From Bryobacterales bacterium (lineage in GTDB: Bacteria; Acidobacteriota; Terriglobia; Bryobacterales; UBA6623), in the NCBI GenBank assembly GCA_028819255.1, contig JAPPMB010000078.1:173586-237585 (forward strand): DNA of 64,000 nt, read 5' to 3'. Position numbers and translations under genes: made by a program. Shown one piece after another: positions 49,481-58,951 of this stretch. The first letter of the stretch is position 1. Each line of letters begins with the position of its first letter. The notes below the pieces were generated by a model. That model made no database searches, was not told the origin of the DNA, and saw only the letters and a list, made by a program, of their open reading frames with translations.

Positions 49481-51028
49481 ATGGCTAAGCGTCTCCTGCC
49501 GATCGGTATCCAGACGTTCCGCAAGCTCCGCAAGCGGAACTACTACTACGTGGACAAGACTCCATACGCCATGCAGCTGATCGGCGAGGGAACACATTAT
49601 TTCCTGTCGCGCCCGCGACGGTTCGGCAAGAGCCTCTTTCTCGACACGCTCAAGGCGCTGTTTGAAGGCAGGCGGGAACTGTTCCAGGGCCTGCACGCCC
49701 ACGGGGACTGGGAATGGTCCGTGCGCCATCCGGTCGTGCGGCTCGATTTCAGCGGCGGCGATTTCGAGGAGCGTGGCTACTTGCGCACGAACCTGATGGC
49801 GCAACTCGACGCCATCGAGGAGGAAGCCGGCATCCGCACGCGCTACGACACAGGCCCGGAGCGGCTCGCCGACCTCATCCGCGGTCTCCACCGGCAGAGC
49901 GGCCGGGGTGTCGCGGTGCTGGTGGACGAGTACGACAAGCCGATCTTGGATGCATTGGACGTGCCGGAAATCGCGCGCGCAAACCGGAACTACCTGCGCG
50001 GCCTGTATGCCGTTCTCAAGTCCTGCGATGCGCAGATCCGCTTCTGCATGCTCACCGGAGTCAGCAGGTTCTCCAAGGTGAGCCTGTTTTCGGGGCTGAA
50101 CAACCTCATCGACATTACGCTCGAGCCGGCTTACTCGTCCATTTGCGGCTACACGGAGAGCGACTTGGACGATGTCTTCGCAGCCGAACTGGAGGGGCTC
50201 GACCGGGACCGTGTCCGCGACTGGTACAACGGCTACAGCTGGGGGGGCGTCGAGAAGGTCTACAACCCTTTCGACGCGCTGCTGCTGTTCCGCAAGCGTA
50301 CGTTCAGCGCGTGGTGGTTCGAGACCGCCACGCCCACGTTCCTGGTGGAGACACTCGTCAAGCGCGGCATCGCGACCGCGTCCTTGGACGGCAGGCTCGC
50401 GAGCGAGAAGCTGCTCGGCACCTTCGACGTGGGACGGATCGCCACGGAGGCGCTGCTGTTCCAGACCGGTTACCTCACGATCCAAGGCCAAGAGGACCGG
50501 CTAGGGAAGCACTACTACCGCTTGGGATATCCGAACCGGGAGGTGCGCGAGAGCCTCAACGAAAGCCTGGTCGATTACCTGACTGGGGACGATCCCGAAC
50601 GGGAGACGAACGCCATGCGACTCGGCGACCTGCTGCTGAAGGCCGATTTCGCGGGCCTGGAACGGCTGTTCCGGGCCATGTACGCTGGCATACCTTACGA
50701 ATGGCACATTCGCAACGAGATCGCGCGCTTCGAGGGGTACTACGCCAGCGTGTTCTACTCGTACTTCGCCGGGCTCGGGCTGGAGGTGAGAGTGGAGGAA
50801 AGCGGCAGCGCCGGGCGGCTGGACATGGCGGTGCGGGCGGGCGGCAGGGTGTTCCTGTTCGAGTTCAAGGTGCTGGAGCGATCCGGGCCTGGAGCGGCGA
50901 TGGCGCAGCTGAAGGAGCGGGGCTACGCGGACAAGTACCGCCACTTGGGCGAGCCGGTGCATCTGGTGGCGGTGGAGTTCAGCGCGAAGACGAGGAACAT
51001 CGCCGGGTTCGAGACGGCACAAGCCTGA
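49481..51028 (+). CDS. AAA-ATPase-like (PF09820-type) protein with C-terminal PD-(D/E)XK nuclease-like domain (PF08011-type)
   Basis: LPIGIQTFRKLRKRNYYYVDKTPYAMQLIGEGTHYFLSRPRRFGKSLFLDTLKALFEG; VLVDEYDKPILDAL; GRLDMAVRAGGRVFLFEFKVLE (D...ExK). Confidence 0.93.
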   Translation: MAKRLLPIGIQTFRKLRKRNYYYVDKTPYAMQLIGEGTHYFLSRPRRFGKSLFLDTLKALFEGRRELFQGLHAHGDWEWSVRHPVVRLDFSGGDFEERGYLRTNLMAQLDAIEEEAGIRTRYDTGPERLADLIRGLHRQSGRGVAVLVDEYDKPILDALDVPEIARANRNYLRGLYAVLKSCDAQIRFCMLTGVSRFSKVSLFSGLNNLIDITLEPAYSSICGYTESDLDDVFAAELEGLDRDRVRDWYNGYSWGGVEKVYNPFDALLLFRKRTFSAWWFETATPTFLVETLVKRGIATASLDGRLASEKLLGTFDVGRIATEALLFQTGYLTIQGQEDRLGKHYYRLGYPNREVRESLNESLVDYLTGDDPERETNAMRLGDLLLKADFAGLERLFRAMYAGIPYEWHIRNEIARFEGYYASVFYSYFAGLGLEVRVEESGSAGRLDMAVRAGGRVFLFEFKVLERSGPGAAMAQLKERGYADKYRHLGEPVHLVAVEFSAKTRNIAGFETAQA

Positions 51029-51696
51029 GTCGGCAAGCCTTCGTCTTTGCCGGGCACGAACTGAAGACGATCCTGAACCGGGTCTACCGGCTGTCTGGAT
51101 TCGGATACTTGCGGATTCTCCACAACACGGCCTTGCCTACAGGTCCTGCTGAAGATCCTCTCTTGGAAAGGACTCGATGCGGCAATCAGATGGTCCCATG
51201 AAGACCGTGTTTTGGCCGTCACGCCGTTCGAGTCGAGAGGCTGCGGTCGGAGGACGGAGCCCGACCGGCATCTGCTGTGGCAGCGGCGGCGTGACCTCCT
51301 GATGCAATTGGTCCGGGTCCGGCAGTCAGAGAGGGCTTCGCGAGAAACGTAGTCGGGCTGAGCGCAAACCGCGTGGCCGGTTGGAGCGTTGTGTATGCCG
51401 GCAAGCAGCCCGAACCCCGGGTGAGGATCATTGCAGATGCGGCGCTGGCCATCAATGAAGGCCGCGCTTGGGCGGGAGCCCCGGATTCTGTGTGGCAGAC
51501 GGCCCTGCCTCCTGCGTGGTGCCTGGTCTTCTTGGCGAGCATGAGGGAGGGAGCGCACCCGAACCGCAGCATCCCCGAACGAGACAAACTGAGCGGGCCG
51601 AGAGTGGCTAGACAGCCGTGGCGCGGCTGTGTGAAGATCGACTCTCTGGCAAGGCGGGCCTCTTCGGGTCTCGCCGGGCGCCTGCTCCCCGCAAGG

Positions 51697-52518
51697 ATGT
51701 CGTCGGTCCATCCCTCCGCCACAATTGCGACGACCGCCCGCGTGGCGCGGGGCGCCCGGATCGGCCCCGACGTGGTCATTGGGGAATACGCGATCATCGA
51801 GACAGACGTCGTGGTGGGAGCTCGGTGCAGGATCGACTCCCATGCTGTAGTCAAGCGCTGGACCGCGCTCGGGACGGACAACCAGATCTCCAGCGGGGCG
51901 GTCTTGGGCAGTGATCCGCTCGACAAGGCCTTCCAGGGCGACCGCTCCTACCTGCGCATCGGCAGCGGCAACAGCATCCGCGAGCACTTCACGATCTCTC
52001 GTGGCACCGAGCCGGAGTCGGAGACCGTGATCGGTGACGGAAACTTCATCATGACCTCAGGCCACATTGCACACAATTGCCGGATCGGGAACGAGACGGT
52101 GATCGCCAGCGCCACGCTCGTGGCCGGACATGTCCAGATCGAGGATCGCGCCTTCGTTTCCGGCGGAATCGGCGTGCAGCAGCATTTGCGCATCGGCGAA
52201 CTCTCAATGGTTGGCGGGATGACCCGAGTCAACCAGGACGTGACCCCGTACCTCACCCACGTCGGGCCGACCATGGCCGTGCACGGTCTCAATCTTGTCG
52301 GGCTGCGCCGTGCGGGGCTTGGCAGCATCGAAATCAGCCGGGTCCGCCGAGCCTATCGGATACTGTTTCGGTCGGGCATGCCCCTCGAAGAGGCGCTGAC
52401 CAAGGTCGAACTGGAGGTGGTAGGCCCCCACGCCCGCCACATGGTCGAGTTCATCCGCGCTTCGAAGCGGGGCGTGTGTCGGCGAAAGGGCCGCGGGAAG
52501 GAAAAGCAAGAGGACTGA
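51697..52518 (+). CDS. lpxA: Acyl-ACP--UDP-N-acetylglucosamine O-acyltransferase
   Basis: VHPSATIATTARVARGARIGPDVVIGEYAIIE hexapeptides; IREHFTISRGT; MTSGHIAHNCRIGNETVIAS; GLNLVGLRRAGL. Confidence 0.93.
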   Translation: MSSVHPSATIATTARVARGARIGPDVVIGEYAIIETDVVVGARCRIDSHAVVKRWTALGTDNQISSGAVLGSDPLDKAFQGDRSYLRIGSGNSIREHFTISRGTEPESETVIGDGNFIMTSGHIAHNCRIGNETVIASATLVAGHVQIEDRAFVSGGIGVQQHLRIGELSMVGGMTRVNQDVTPYLTHVGPTMAVHGLNLVGLRRAGLGSIEISRVRRAYRILFRSGMPLEEALTKVELEVVGPHARHMVEFIRASKRGVCRRKGRGKEKQED

Positions 52519-52524
52519 GAACCC

Positions 52525-52893
52525 ATGTACAACGGAATCGAACACACCGCAATCGCGACGAGGGATCCGGAATCCCTCGCCGGCTGGTACGAGCGCAACC
52601 TTGAGATGCCAATCGTCCACCGCTACGGAGGCAACGTATTTGTGCGGGCGAACGACGGTTCGATGATTGAGCTGATCCCTTCAGAGGGTGACCCGGCCAG
52701 GACGGGGATGCGAACGCCCGGAATCCGCCATCTCGCCATCAAGGTCGACGACTTTGACGAAGGCGTCAGCGACCTGCAGTCGAAGGGGATCGAAATCGTC
52801 GAGTTCGTGCAGGCCGGAACCAACAGGCTGGCCTTCTTCCTGGATCCCGAGGGCAACATCCTGCACCTGATCCACCGCGGGGAGCCGATCTAG
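52525..52893 (+). CDS. VOC-superfamily (glyoxalase/bleomycin-resistance-like) protein
   Basis: GIEHTAIATRDPESLAGWYERNLEM; GIRHLAIKVDDFDEGVSDLQSKGIEI; AFFLDPEGNILHLIHR. Confidence 0.9.
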   Translation: MYNGIEHTAIATRDPESLAGWYERNLEMPIVHRYGGNVFVRANDGSMIELIPSEGDPARTGMRTPGIRHLAIKVDDFDEGVSDLQSKGIEIVEFVQAGTNRLAFFLDPEGNILHLIHRGEPI

Positions 52894-52917
52894 AACCCGT
52901 CGACGCCCCGACGCCAC

Positions 52918-54135
52918 CTACCAGTTGGTCAGCGACCCGTCCGGCCGGGACAGCAGCGGGATCGGTCGCGAACGCTCGGTCACCTCGATTGCAAGCTCGG
53001 CTTGGGCCGCGTCGAATTCCACTCCGAGGCCGACGCGGTCGTTGGGCCACATCTTGCCGTTCCGGAAGTCATAGTGCGCTGGCAGATGAGGGTGGGTCCT
53101 GGCGCCCGATCCCGTCATCTCCATGATCACGGGACCCGGCAGCGAGACGCCGCAGTGCACGAGCGCCGCTTCGGAGACCGGTCCGGTGAAGTGCGGGATC
53201 AGGCCGACGTAGTGCGTCTCGCAGAGGGCGGCAAGCTTCATGTACTCGGTGATGCCGCCGCAGTTCGGAATTGACACGCGGGAATAGTCGATGAGGCGAT
53301 TCTCGATCAGGACGTTGGCGTCCCAACGGTCGCCGAAGTGCTCTCCGACCGCGATCGGCACCTTGACCAGAGGCCGGAGGGTCCTGTAGACCTCCGGGTT
53401 CTCTGATCGCACGAGGTCCTCGCAGAACACAGGCCGGAGGGGTTCCAGCAGCGTTGACAGACGCACGGCGTCGGGGAAATCGAAGCGCGTGTGATAGTCG
53501 ATGGCCCAGTCGCCCTCGTCGCCGACGCCTGCGCGGATCTCCTTGCACATCTCGAAGGTCTCGTCAACGGCTTGGCGGTGCCGGTAGGGTCCGTCGCCGC
53601 GAGAGCCCGCTCCCCCCGTTCGAAACGCACGGAATCCAGCTTCGATGCATGCTCGGGCGGTGTCGCGTAGCGAACCCTGACGCGGGAACCCGGTCGAGTA
53701 GCACTCGACGTGGTTGCGGGTGCGTCCGCCGAGCAGCTGCCAGACCGGAACACCGAACGCCTTCGCCGTGATGTCCCAAAGGGCGAGATCTATCGCTCCG
53801 AGGGCATGAATCTTCTCGCGTCCGGGTGGATAGAAGTACCCGCGGTACATCAACTGCCAGAGATGCTCGATGCGAAATGGATTCTCGCCGATGATCATTG
53901 CGCCGAGCTGTCCTACCGTGTCCTGCGAACCGCCCTCTCCGATTCCGGTGATGCCGACATCGGTTTCGACTGTGACGATGTGTGAACTCTGATTGAAGAT
54001 CGGTCGGGAGTCCGAGACTCGATAGAACCGGACGCGGGTGACCTTGGCCTTTGGCAGCGCGGCCCACGAGAATGGCGCGGCCAGCGCGGAAGCCGATCCG
54101 AGAAGGGAATACTTGAGCAGCTTGCGGCGGCGCAT
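52918..54135 (-). CDS. Enolase-superfamily (mandelate racemase-type) protein, Tat-like leader
   Basis: MRRRKLLKYSLLGSASALAAPFSWA; LGAIDLALWDITAKAFGVPVWQLLGG; IDYH / CEDL / VGEHFG; IPHFTGPV. Confidence 0.91.
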   Translation of the reverse strand: MRRRKLLKYSLLGSASALAAPFSWAALPKAKVTRVRFYRVSDSRPIFNQSSHIVTVETDVGITGIGEGGSQDTVGQLGAMIIGENPFRIEHLWQLMYRGYFYPPGREKIHALGAIDLALWDITAKAFGVPVWQLLGGRTRNHVECYSTGFPRQGSLRDTARACIEAGFRAFRTGGAGSRGDGPYRHRQAVDETFEMCKEIRAGVGDEGDWAIDYHTRFDFPDAVRLSTLLEPLRPVFCEDLVRSENPEVYRTLRPLVKVPIAVGEHFGDRWDANVLIENRLIDYSRVSIPNCGGITEYMKLAALCETHYVGLIPHFTGPVSEAALVHCGVSLPGPVIMEMTGSGARTHPHLPAHYDFRNGKMWPNDRVGLGVEFDAAQAELAIEVTERSRPIPLLSRPDGSLTNW

Positions 54136-54146
54136 CGCGCCACGGA

Positions 54147-55826
54147 TTATACGGGATGGCTTGCTGGCCGGGTCTTCCTTCCATTCAGCAGGGCACCGAC
54201 AAACGTGTACCGGACACCCCACTCGTAGCTCGCCAGGAGCACCAGCGTCGAACCCGACAGAAGAAGCGCGAACTTGGCGAGTCCCGGGAGGGGAACGGGC
54301 ACGAGAATCATCTGGCCGAGCATCACCAGCGGCAGGTGAGCCAGGTAAAGCCAGTACGAGGAATCCGACAGGTAGCGGAGCCGGGGCCGCTCGGCCGACA
54401 GAAACCGGCGACAGAGTCCCGACGCGCCAAAGATCATCAGCCAGCAGAACAGCGATTGGCCGAGCGCGGACAGTGTCCGCCGGGTCAATTCGTCCCCTGC
54501 GAGCTCGTAGCCGAAGGGGTCCATCGTCGAGATCGGCATGGCGAGCGGAAACAGCGCGACCGCGAGCGGCAAGAGGTACTGCCACCCCGTACCCAGCCGC
54601 CTCGCTGCCTCCGGAAAGGCGTACACCAGCGCGCCGAAGCCGAAAAACACCGCGTAGTACGCGAGGACGCTTGGAATCGGCAGCAAGCCGGCCGACGTGT
54701 CCGGTCCGAACCCCGGTATCACCCGTCCGGAGAACATCGCGCTGTGGACCAGCATCGTCAGCGGCACCAGCCAAAGCAGCGCTGCAGGAGAGGCCAAGGA
54801 CCACCAGGGCAGGCGGACGCCGCGCGCCAGTTTGGGAACGAAGGTGCATACGGCGACGAATCCAAGCGCGAGCCAGCAGAGGATCCAAAGGAACCATAGG
54901 TGATGAAGGGCAGGGAAGTACATCAGTCCGGCAAGGATCAGCCGCGCAAGCGTGCGGCTGGTTGCCCCAGCGGCGACCGGCTGTTCAAGACCAGCCTCGA
55001 CGGCCGAGTCAGTCGGACCGGCTCCGGTCTCGACCAGGAGCCGTCGCACTTCCCTCCTTCCGGCTTTCACGTCCTCGTATGCGACCCGCACTTCGAGCAT
55101 TCCCGCGATGGTCTCGACGGTCTCTTCGCCGTGCTTCAGGGAGTCCAGCGGTGTCTCGCCGTTCGCGTTGCGGGCGGTGGTGTCCGCTCCCGCCGCGACA
55201 AGCAACCTTGCGGTTTCGGTCCGCCCAAAGAACGCGGCCGCATGGAGGCTCGTGTCGAGTCCCGAGTAGCCGTACCTCGCGTTGAGGTTGGCCCCGGAAT
55301 CGATCAGGCTCGCGACGATCTCGGGGTGACCGTGGTTCACCGCCCACCCCATTGCTGTCTGTCGGTGAAAAGGGTCGGGCTCGTCGACCGGCCACCCGAG
55401 GTTCGTGAATCGCTGAACTTGTTCCAGGTCGCCCGCTGAGGCGGCTGCCCAAAGGTTCTGGCTGCTCTCCGGAACCCCGAACGTAGGGTTGGAGGCTGCG
55501 GCAAGGATCACCACCGCCCACATCGCCGGGACGATCGTCAGGCAGCCCAGTCCCAGGGGCAGGAGAATGCGCTTTGCCCTGTGCTTGGCCAGGCCCTTGG
55601 CTCCCCGCCTTTGCCAGAGCATGGCGGTGAAGAACCCGCTCAGGACGAAGAAGAGAGGCATGCGGAAGCCGTGAATGAAGGCAACCAGGGCCCCGAGCAC
55701 GGGCGAGGATGAGGGATCGACAACCGTCCATCCCGATTCGACATACGCCAAGGCGGCATGCAGTGCTATGCCAAGGAGCATCGCAAAGCCGCGGAGTGCG
55801 TCAAGATCGTGCCTCCGAGAGTCCAC
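54147..55826 (-). CDS. Acyltransferase-3 family (OpgC/OatA-like) membrane protein with internal ankyrin repeats
   Basis: DALRGFAMLLGIALHAAL...FRMPLFFVLSGFFTAMLWQRRG acyltransferase-3 N-terminus; ankyrin block LWAAASAGDLEQVQ...TSLHAAAFFGRTETARLLVAAGADTTARNANGETPLD; further TM segments after it. Confidence 0.87.
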   Translation of the reverse strand: MDSRRHDLDALRGFAMLLGIALHAALAYVESGWTVVDPSSSPVLGALVAFIHGFRMPLFFVLSGFFTAMLWQRRGAKGLAKHRAKRILLPLGLGCLTIVPAMWAVVILAAASNPTFGVPESSQNLWAAASAGDLEQVQRFTNLGWPVDEPDPFHRQTAMGWAVNHGHPEIVASLIDSGANLNARYGYSGLDTSLHAAAFFGRTETARLLVAAGADTTARNANGETPLDSLKHGEETVETIAGMLEVRVAYEDVKAGRREVRRLLVETGAGPTDSAVEAGLEQPVAAGATSRTLARLILAGLMYFPALHHLWFLWILCWLALGFVAVCTFVPKLARGVRLPWWSLASPAALLWLVPLTMLVHSAMFSGRVIPGFGPDTSAGLLPIPSVLAYYAVFFGFGALVYAFPEAARRLGTGWQYLLPLAVALFPLAMPISTMDPFGYELAGDELTRRTLSALGQSLFCWLMIFGASGLCRRFLSAERPRLRYLSDSSYWLYLAHLPLVMLGQMILVPVPLPGLAKFALLLSGSTLVLLASYEWGVRYTFVGALLNGRKTRPASHPV

Positions 55827-55956
55827 GCACCCGATTCTCCCACTTGCTCCAGGTTCGTGGGGGACCATTCTGGTGGGTGGCCGGCGTGCCTGCCTGGGAC
55901 AGCCGCCGGGACCCGGTCGGACACCCGCCGGGCACGGCTGCCGAACGGGCCGCGAT

Positions 55957-57045
55957 ATGCTTGCGGGAGTGCGAATCAACTGGATTCTCCCGTTCGTCCT
56001 GGCGGCCTGTGCCACGAGTCCGCCGCCGGCCAACTATGTGGTGGAGTCCGCCGCAAGCATCGACGCCTCGGCAACGGAGCTGATCATCCTGCGGGATGAG
56101 GCCGGCGGCATCGAGGCCGCAGTCTCGCCGAGCAGGGGCGGCGAGTTGGCTGGCTTGCGAGTGCTGCATAGCGGAGCGTGGCTGGAGACCCTCCAGTTGG
56201 CCCGCGACTATTCTCCCCGCGAGGGATTCGGCGGTAAGGGGCCGTTTCTCTGGCCGGCCACCGGCCGCAGTTTTCCGCCGGACCTTGAGGAGCGAAGAGA
56301 GGCCGGCGAGAGCTTCGATCGAGGGGCCTACGTGCACGGCGGCGTCCGGCGCGAGATGCCGATCCACGGCTTCGCCAGGGACTTGCCGTGGCAGTTGGAG
56401 GAGGCCGTGGCCGACGCAGGGTCGGCCCGCGCGCTGCTCAGTCTTCACGACGATTCCGAAACTCGTGAAATGTACCCGTTCGGATTTCGTTGCAGTGTCG
56501 AGTACGTCGTCCAGGGCGGGGCGCTCGAACTCCGCTATCTCGTGCGGGCGGCCGCCGGGAATGAGGAGCCGATGTTCTTCTCGATCGGAAACCACATCAC
56601 GTTCCGGGCTCCCCTGGTGCATGGGAGCGATCCGGCCGCGATGGTCCTGAAGAGTCCGTCGAGCGTGGAGATCCTCAAGACGGGCTACGGGATCCCGACC
56701 GGGGAGACACGCCCCCTGTCATACGCCGACGGATTCGAGCTGGGCGACTACCCGCCCCTGGTCGCGACCTCGCTGACGGGATACCCGGAGGGCAGCGACC
56801 CCTACATCGAATACGGCGATCCGGCCGGATTGACGATGCGCATTTCGCACAGCGCCAGTTCCATTCCCCCGCAACCGGTCATCCTGTTCAATGTCTGGGG
56901 CGACGTGCGGGCGGGATTCTTCAGCCCGGAGCCTTGGGTCGGCCTCCAGAACTCCCTTGTCCGGCGTCAGGGCCTGATTTATCTGGACGCGGACGAGGAG
57001 TTCCGCTGGACCGTTCGCGTCGAATGCACAAGGGAGAGCGAGTAG
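55957..57045 (+). CDS. Aldose 1-epimerase/galactose mutarotase-like lipoprotein
   Basis: PFVLAACATSPPP lipobox; GGELAGLRV; MPIHGFARDLPWQLEE; ENQ-type IGNHITFRAPL. Confidence 0.8.
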   Translation: MLAGVRINWILPFVLAACATSPPPANYVVESAASIDASATELIILRDEAGGIEAAVSPSRGGELAGLRVLHSGAWLETLQLARDYSPREGFGGKGPFLWPATGRSFPPDLEERREAGESFDRGAYVHGGVRREMPIHGFARDLPWQLEEAVADAGSARALLSLHDDSETREMYPFGFRCSVEYVVQGGALELRYLVRAAAGNEEPMFFSIGNHITFRAPLVHGSDPAAMVLKSPSSVEILKTGYGIPTGETRPLSYADGFELGDYPPLVATSLTGYPEGSDPYIEYGDPAGLTMRISHSASSIPPQPVILFNVWGDVRAGFFSPEPWVGLQNSLVRRQGLIYLDADEEFRWTVRVECTRESE

Positions 57046-57176
57046 GCCTGTCCGGCTGCCGCCGTCCCATCCGCGGGGATGGAGTGCCTCGTTGTTCCGC
57101 ACCGGCGGGTGCCCCCGCGGTCCCAACCGGTCCGGCGCCGGTTCGTCGGCTGGTAACATCCGTATCGGGGAGTTCG

Positions 57177-57908
57177 ATGGCGGAGGATGGAGCATCGGGT
57201 CCGCGGACACTGGCCATAGACATCGGCGGATCCGGGCTCAAGATCATGGCGCTTGGCCCGTCGGGGGAGCCGCTCAACGACCGCTCTCGCTGCAAGACGC
57301 CGAAGCCTGCGACTCCCGGCGCAGTTCTCGCTGAACTGGAGCGGATGGTCGTCGGCCAGCCTGAATTCGACCGGGTTGCGGCGGGTTTTCCAGGCGTCCT
57401 CGCCCAAGGTGTCACGCTCACGGCGGCCAACCTGCATCCGGGGTGGATCGGGTTCGACCTCGGCGCGGAACTGGAGGCGATGACCGGCAAGCCGGCCCGG
57501 GTGGCCAACGACGCTGATGTCCAGGGACTGGCCGTAATCCAGGGCTCCGGAGTGGAGTTCGTGCTGACGCTCGGCACTGGCCTTGGATCGGCGCTGTACG
57601 TCGACACACGGCTCGTCCCGAACCTCGAGATTGCCCACCACGTGTTCAAGGACAACCAGACGTATGAGGAGTGCCTCGGGAAGCCTGCGCTGCGGCGATT
57701 GGGGAAGGCAGCCTGGAACCGTTGCTTGGTTGAGGCCGTGGATCAGCTGGAGAAGGCGTTCAACTACGGCAGGCTGTACATCGGAGGCGGAAACTCGTCC
57801 AAGGTCAAGAAGAAGAAGCTGCCCGGAAACGTCAAGATCGTCTCCAACGTTGCCGGTCTGCTGGGCTGTATCCGGCTGTGGGATGCCGATGTGGCTCCGA
57901 CGGTCTAG
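57177..57908 (+). CDS. ROK-family sugar kinase (polyphosphate glucokinase-like)
   Basis: TLAIDIGGSGLKIMALG; VANDADVQGLAV; VLTLGTGLGSALYVD; LYIGGGNSSKVKKKKLPGNVKIVSN. Confidence 0.9.
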   Translation: MAEDGASGPRTLAIDIGGSGLKIMALGPSGEPLNDRSRCKTPKPATPGAVLAELERMVVGQPEFDRVAAGFPGVLAQGVTLTAANLHPGWIGFDLGAELEAMTGKPARVANDADVQGLAVIQGSGVEFVLTLGTGLGSALYVDTRLVPNLEIAHHVFKDNQTYEECLGKPALRRLGKAAWNRCLVEAVDQLEKAFNYGRLYIGGGNSSKVKKKKLPGNVKIVSNVAGLLGCIRLWDADVAPTV

Positions 57909-57931
57909 CAGGTCCGGCGCCTCGGACTGCG

Positions 57932-58951
57932 TCATCGTTCGGCCGCCGCCGGGGATCTACCTGATGACCAGTAGACGAGCACGTCATTGCGACGCCGAAG
58001 GAGCGATTCCGCTCCAGACTGGCCCAGGGAGATCAGGGCGGTTGCCAGGCCATCCGCCTCCATCGCCGTAGCGGCGACGACAGTGGCCGCCAGGGCCGTG
58101 TCCGTGCATCCGTTGCCGGCGCGCGAGACGATGTGCGAGCACCGACCGCCGGGAACCAGGTAGTACCGATCTCGGCTGCCGGACGTGGAGATCCCCTGAT
58201 TGGCGATCTTCACGCAGGACTCGATCGATCCGGGTGGACCGTGTCTGTCCAGGCCGATCCGCCAGCCGTCCTCCGACGGAGGCGGGTCGCCCACCGCAAT
58301 GTCTCCCGCCACTGCCACCATAGCCCGATGCACGCCGGCCCGCCGCAGCGCGTCCAGCGCCTCGTCGGCCGCGTACCCTTTGGCGATGCCGCCCAGGTCG
58401 AGCTGCAGACCACGGATGGTGAACGCGATGCTCAGATTCGATGCGTCCAGCTCCACGTGCGACCAGCCTGTGCGGCGCCAGGCTTTCCGCAACCGGTCCT
58501 CCGAGGGCGCGCCGCGGCCCCAGCCCTCACCGCGAAGGAGTCGTGTGACACGGCCCAGCGTCGGGTCGAATGCGCCGCCGGACTCCCTGGCCAGCCGCAG
58601 CGCCTGGGCGAGCAACCGTGCGAACTCGGGCGACACCGGGGTCGGCTCGCGCCACGCGAGCCGTTCGACCCGTCGCAGCTCCGACCCGCTGTCATAGCTC
58701 GAGAACCGCCGCGTCACGGTCTCCACGCGGTCGAACGCCCGCCGGAACACCTGTGGAGGATCGACACCGGCGGGAAAGTACGCGCTGATCCGCACGACTA
58801 CGCCCATGTGCGGTTCCTCGGCGACGAGAAGCCGCAAGTCCGGGTCGGCGCCGGGCGCCGCCTGTGCCGGGGCTGGGAAGCTCGCGAACGCGAGGCAGAC
58901 TAGGGAGGCCGCTAGGCTATTCCTTGCCGGCCGCCGAATTCCAGTAGGCAT
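57932..58951 (-). CDS. ApbE-like FAD:protein FMN transferase
   Basis: MGVVVRISAYF; FSSYDSGSELRRVE; GAFDPTLGRV; LDLGGIAKGYAADEALDALRRAG; VAGDIAVGD; ISTSGSRDRYYLVPGGRCSHIVSRAGN. Confidence 0.92.
   Translation of the reverse strand: MPTGIRRPARNSLAASLVCLAFASFPAPAQAAPGADPDLRLLVAEEPHMGVVVRISAYFPAGVDPPQVFRRAFDRVETVTRRFSSYDSGSELRRVERLAWREPTPVSPEFARLLAQALRLARESGGAFDPTLGRVTRLLRGEGWGRGAPSEDRLRKAWRRTGWSHVELDASNLSIAFTIRGLQLDLGGIAKGYAADEALDALRRAGVHRAMVAVAGDIAVGDPPPSEDGWRIGLDRHGPPGSIESCVKIANQGISTSGSRDRYYLVPGGRCSHIVSRAGNGCTDTALAATVVAATAMEADGLATALISLGQSGAESLLRRRNDVLVYWSSGRSPAAAER

Noticed and set aside
48908-50491. 527-aa minus-strand ORF
   Set aside because: Largely antisense to the AAA-ATPase-like gene; low-complexity composition.
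51029-51696. Possible coding sequence between the AAA/PDDEXK gene and lpxA
   Set aside because: Frames show no consistent coding pattern or recognisable family; the in-frame upstream extension of lpxA is not lpxA-like.
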